Of a DNA stretch of 64,000 nt, positions 60,852 through 64,000 are shown in pieces (the first letter of the stretch is position 1; each line of letters opens with the position of its first letter). Both the position numbers and the translations under genes were made by a program. Source of the stretch: JAUIET01 sp045106985 (GTDB lineage Bacteria > Pseudomonadota > Gammaproteobacteria > Pseudomonadales > JAUIET01); contig JBGCFQ010000020.1 of NCBI GenBank assembly GCA_045106985.1, forward strand, positions 1-64,000, in the 5' to 3' direction. The notes under the pieces were generated by a model. The model saw nothing but the letters and a program-made list of their open reading frames with translations. It searched no databases and was not told the DNA's origin.

Positions 60852-61814
60852 TTAAAGCAACGCCATCAGTTTTCGAGCAGCAAGAAATGGCGTTGTTCGA
60901 CCCTCAAGTACCAGTTGTTCAAGTTCTGGGCGCTGCCGTTGAATCTCTGGATTTTCACTAAGGCGCAGCTCAAGGATGTCGTGCATTAGCTTACGCATCC
61001 ACTGTTGATTCTGCTGAGACCGTTTTTGCTCTAAATGATTATTGGCTAGCGCCTGCTGGCGATAGTCTTCTACCAACTGCCAAATTTCAGCAATACCCTT
61101 ATTTTCCAGCGCAGAGCAACTCAGAACCTCTGGAGACCAAAACGAACTGTTACTCAACAAGTGCAAGGCGCTTTGGTAGTGAGTTTTGGTGCGGGTTGCC
61201 AAATTGACGCTCTCGCCGTCGGCCTTGTTAATCACAAGAACATCTGCGAGTTCCATAATTCCTTTCTTAATTCCCTGCAGCTCATCACCCGCATTCGGCA
61301 GCATAAGAACCAAAAAGAAATCCACCATCGACGCAACTTCAAATTCAGACTGCCCAACTCCGACAGTTTCAACCAACACAAGGTCGTAACCTGCAGCCTC
61401 ACAGAGCAACATTGTTTCGCGAGTTTTGTGCGCGACGCCACCCAGTGCCCCGGAAGAAGGTGATGGACGAATAAAAGCGTCCGCTTCTCGGGACAATATT
61501 TCCATTCGAGTTTTGTCGCCAAGAATGCTGCCACCGGCTATCGGCGAACTCGGGTCAACCGCTAGCACAGCTACCCGCTTGCCCTGCGACAGAAGGTGTA
61601 TTCCAAAGGCTTCAATAAATGTGGATTTGCCTACCCCAGGTATGCCAGTAATACCAATACGTAAGCTATTGCCGCTAAAAGGAATCAGCTCCTCCAGCAA
61701 TGCCTCCGCTGAACGCCTGTGTTCTATGCGCGTGCTTTCTACCAGGGTAATCGCTTTAGCGAGAGCGCGACGATCTCCCTGCCTTATGGCATTGGCTTGA
61801 CTGGAGAGTGTCAT
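60852..61814 (-). CDS. meaB: Methylmalonyl-CoA mutase-associated GTPase MeaB
   Basis: A 320-residue G3E-type P-loop GTPase. It has the P-loop RIGITGIPGVGKSTFIEAFG near residues 52-71, VLAVDPSSPIAGGSILGDKTRM, YDLVLVETVGVGQSEFEVASM (Walker B/switch), and the base-specificity motif LVINKADG. It protects the B12 cofactor of methylmalonyl-CoA mutase and gates adenosylcobalamin loading. The mutase gene lies 11 bases upstream on the same strand. It was earlier called ArgK. Confidence 0.95.
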   Translation of the reverse strand: MTLSSQANAIRQGDRRALAKAITLVESTRIEHRRSAEALLEELIPFSGNSLRIGITGIPGVGKSTFIEAFGIHLLSQGKRVAVLAVDPSSPIAGGSILGDKTRMEILSREADAFIRPSPSSGALGGVAHKTRETMLLCEAAGYDLVLVETVGVGQSEFEVASMVDFFLVLMLPNAGDELQGIKKGIMELADVLVINKADGESVNLATRTKTHYQSALHLLSNSSFWSPEVLSCSALENKGIAEIWQLVEDYRQQALANNHLEQKRSQQNQQWMRKLMHDILELRLSENPEIQRQRPELEQLVLEGRTTPFLAARKLMALL

Positions 61815-61825
61815 AGGAATTTATG

Positions 61826-63997
61826 CTATGGTCGAGAGTTATTAATTGAATCTAGGACTTCTCTTGCAGCCACTGGAATTTTTGTACCAGGACCAAATAT
61901 TCCCTTAACGCCAGTTTCAAATAGAAAATCGTAATCTTGTCTCGGTATAACACCGCCAGCGATAACGATAATGTCTCCCGCGCCCTGTTGCCGAAGCTGG
62001 TCTATCAAAGCCGGAACTAAGGTTTTATGGCCCGCGGCCTGCGACGATACGCCAACAACATGCACATCATTTTCTATCGCCTGTCTGGCAACCTCTTCTG
62101 GCGTTGAAAACATCGGCGACAAATCGATATCAAAACCAACATCAGCAAAAGCCGTTGCTATGACTTTTGCCCCGCGATCATGTCCGTCTTGCCCCATTTT
62201 ACAGACCAGCATACGCGGCCGGCGTCCGTGCTGCTCAACGAATGTATCAATATCTTTGCTAATCATTTGCCACCCTTCATCATCTTGGTAGGCATTGCCA
62301 TACACGCCCGATACGGTCTGCGATTGGGCCTTAAAGCGACCAAAGCTTTTTTCCATTGCGTCAGATATCTCGCCAACAGAGGCCCGCAAGCGTGTGGCCT
62401 TAATAGCCAAATCTAGCAAATTACCTTCTCCGCAGTCCGCAGCATGGTGAATGGCTTCCAGCGCTTGATCTACTGCCACCTGGTCCCGGCTATCACGCAT
62501 TTTTTGTAAACGAGCAATTTGCGACTCGCGCACAGCAACATTATCTATCTCAAGAATGTCTACTTCGTCCTCGTCTTCGCTTTCCAGAATGTATTTGTTT
62601 ACACCGACAATAACGTCTTCGCCACGGTCTATACGCGCTTGCTTACGAGCCGCTGACTCTTCAATTTTAAGCTTAGGCAAGCCAGTTTCTATGGCTTTCG
62701 CCATGCCGCCTTGCTCATCAATCTCTGCAATCAACGCGCGAGCTTTGTCCGCTATTTCCTGTGTCAGTGACTCCATCATGTAGGAGCCTCCCCAAGGATC
62801 TATCACATTGGTTATTCCGGTTTCTTCCTGAATAACTAATTGAGTATTGCGCGCAATTCTAGACGCGAACTCACTTGGTAAAGCGATTGCCTCATCGAGA
62901 GCATTGGTGTGCAAAGACTGGGTACCACCAAATACAGCAGCCATCGCTTCAATAGTTGTACGTACTATATTGTTATATGGGTCTTGTTCGGTTAAGGACC
63001 ATCCTGACGTTTGTGAATGGGTGCGAAGCATCTTCGACTTAGCATTAGTAGGGCCAAACTCGTCAACGATTTCAGCCCAGATCATTCGAGCGGCGCGCAT
63101 TTTGGCAATTTCCATGTAGAAATTCATGCTAATGCCCCAGAAAAAGCTCAGGCGAGGCGCGAAATCATCAATGCCTAAACCAGCCGCTATGGCTGTTCTA
63201 ATATACTCCTTACCATCTGCTAAGGTGTATGCCATCTCAAGGGCGGCGTCCGCGCCCGCTTCTTGTATGTGGTAACCGGAAATTGAAATGGTATTGAATT
63301 TGGGAAGGTTGCTTGAGCAATAAGCAATAATATCGCCGATAATTCGCATCGAAGGCGCCGGCGGGTATATATAGGTGTTGCGTACCATAAACTCTTTTAG
63401 AATGTCGTTCTGAATCGTGCCAGACAACGCTTCCTGCGAAACACCCTGCTCTTCCGCGGCAACAATGTAGCCAGCAAGCACAGGAAGTACCGCGCCATTC
63501 ATGGTCATTGAAACCGACACTTTGTCGAGAGGAATCTCGTCGAACAAGATTTTCATGTCCTCAACGGAATCGACAGCAACACCTGCTTTACCTACATCGC
63601 CTTCCACCCGGGGATGATCAGAGTCGTAGCCCCGATGGGTAGCCAAATCAAAAGCAACAGAGACCCCCTGCCCACCACCTGCGAGCGCCTTGCGATAGAA
63701 CGCATTGGACTCTTCCGCCGTAGAAAAGCCCGCATACTGTCGAATAGTCCATGGTCTACCAGCGTACATAGTCGCCTGCGGGCCACGAATGTATGGCTGC
63801 ATGCCTGGAAGGCTGTTCGGGTGCTCTACACCCTCAAGATCCTCGGCGGTATAAAGCGCTTTAATCTCAATACCTTCCGGCGTCTGCCAGTTCAGACTGT
63901 CCAGCGATTTGCCACGCAACTGCTTTTCAGCCAATGCCGTCCAAGCTTCAATATCAGCCTTGGCTTGTTTTGCCGATTCTGCCTTCGATTCTGCCAT
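61826..63997 (-). CDS. scpA: Methylmalonyl-CoA mutase (single-chain, B12-dependent)
   Basis: A 723-residue enzyme interconverting methylmalonyl-CoA and succinyl-CoA, complete within the window since the ATG lies at 63997. The N-terminal TIM barrel has TMYAGRPWTIRQYAGFSTAEESNAFYRK (key RPWTIRQYAGFSTA.ESN), GVSVAFDLATHRGYDSDHPR, SVSMTMNGAVLPVLAGY and RTHSQTSGWSLTEQDPYNN. The C-terminal cobalamin domain carries the base-off motif D-x-H-x-x-G in KMGQDGHDRGAKVIA and GVSSQAAGHKTL. It is fused as one chain like the large subunit. The partner meaB is next. Upstream DNA is cut by the window edge. Confidence 0.96.
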   Translation of the reverse strand: MAESKAESAKQAKADIEAWTALAEKQLRGKSLDSLNWQTPEGIEIKALYTAEDLEGVEHPNSLPGMQPYIRGPQATMYAGRPWTIRQYAGFSTAEESNAFYRKALAGGGQGVSVAFDLATHRGYDSDHPRVEGDVGKAGVAVDSVEDMKILFDEIPLDKVSVSMTMNGAVLPVLAGYIVAAEEQGVSQEALSGTIQNDILKEFMVRNTYIYPPAPSMRIIGDIIAYCSSNLPKFNTISISGYHIQEAGADAALEMAYTLADGKEYIRTAIAAGLGIDDFAPRLSFFWGISMNFYMEIAKMRAARMIWAEIVDEFGPTNAKSKMLRTHSQTSGWSLTEQDPYNNIVRTTIEAMAAVFGGTQSLHTNALDEAIALPSEFASRIARNTQLVIQEETGITNVIDPWGGSYMMESLTQEIADKARALIAEIDEQGGMAKAIETGLPKLKIEESAARKQARIDRGEDVIVGVNKYILESEDEDEVDILEIDNVAVRESQIARLQKMRDSRDQVAVDQALEAIHHAADCGEGNLLDLAIKATRLRASVGEISDAMEKSFGRFKAQSQTVSGVYGNAYQDDEGWQMISKDIDTFVEQHGRRPRMLVCKMGQDGHDRGAKVIATAFADVGFDIDLSPMFSTPEEVARQAIENDVHVVGVSSQAAGHKTLVPALIDQLRQQGAGDIIVIAGGVIPRQDYDFLFETGVKGIFGPGTKIPVAAREVLDSINNSRP

Positions 63998-64000
63998 TAC

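Noticed and set aside
1..64000. tRNA genes, rRNA genes, CRISPR arrays, prophage or integrase
   Set aside because: None was seen on reading the intergenic regions of both strands; a dedicated scan could still reveal a divergent small RNA.

Overview
The window looks like chromosome from a marine-type gammaproteobacterium with moderate GC. The ftsK-lolA-rarA-crcB-serS-cysG block, the aat-bpt-infA / clpA-clpS-cspD / icd neighbourhood, and the rluE-nudJ-mnmA-hflD-purB series are layouts familiar from Pseudomonas-like and Cellvibrionales-like gammaproteobacteria. The accessory genes (DUF1214 proteins, a DapB-N-like oxidoreductase, SRPBCC, LLM flavin enzyme, sulfotransferase) resemble those of the OM60/BD1-7 group. 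This placement is inferred from gene content only.

Layout. 1-6.4 kb: 3' end of a molybdate importer ATPase (modC), a DUF1214 protein, a sulfotransferase, outer-membrane phospholipase A, a MobA/MocA-like nucleotidyltransferase, UDP-glucose dehydrogenase and MscL. 6.5-17.3 kb: tail-specific protease Prc, YtoQ, an LLM flavin enzyme, an unrecognised Cys-rich protein, a small membrane protein, a decayed aminotransferase tail, a BCCT transporter with an aspartoacylase-family hydrolase, DUF4404, and a convergent cytochrome c'/cytochrome b561 pair. 17.4-22.7 kb: a decaying accessory stretch in which intact genes (DapB-N-like, SRPBCC, DUF1214) sit among remnants of an NAD-dependent epimerase, a short-chain dehydrogenase with an internal deletion, and further unidentified or sulfotransferase/SDR-like fragments. 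22.7-25.7 kb: a LysR regulator divergent from cysC-sat (PAPS synthesis), with a 10-bp direct repeat between them. 25.7-34.4 kb: a TonB-receptor-like tail fragment, arfB, a GAF-TetR fusion regulator, fimV, an arylsulfatase, gor and a possible small gene. 34.5-64 kb: housekeeping genes. These are the cysG-to-ftsK block, N-degron enzymes, icd, tRNA and rRNA modification, purB, the L16 hydroxylase, a membrane inactive-transglutaminase/ATP-grasp ligase pair, ppsA/ppsR, and methylmalonyl-CoA mutase with its chaperone MeaB.

How genes may work together. Sat and CysC would make PAPS, the donor for the sulfotransferase, and the exported arylsulfatase would do the reverse chemistry. Aat, Bpt, ClpS and ClpA form a complete bacterial N-degron route apart from ClpP. 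PpsA is controlled by the adjacent PpsR. Mcm and MeaB handle propionyl/succinyl-CoA flux.

I saw no tRNA or rRNA gene, CRISPR array, intact insertion sequence or prophage. The least ordinary items are the transglutaminase-like/ATP-grasp pair, the GAF-TetR fusion, the altered NAD motif in CysG, a recurring TATAG-N3-TTATAG-type motif near accessory genes, and several gene remnants shorter than a normal ORF search would report.
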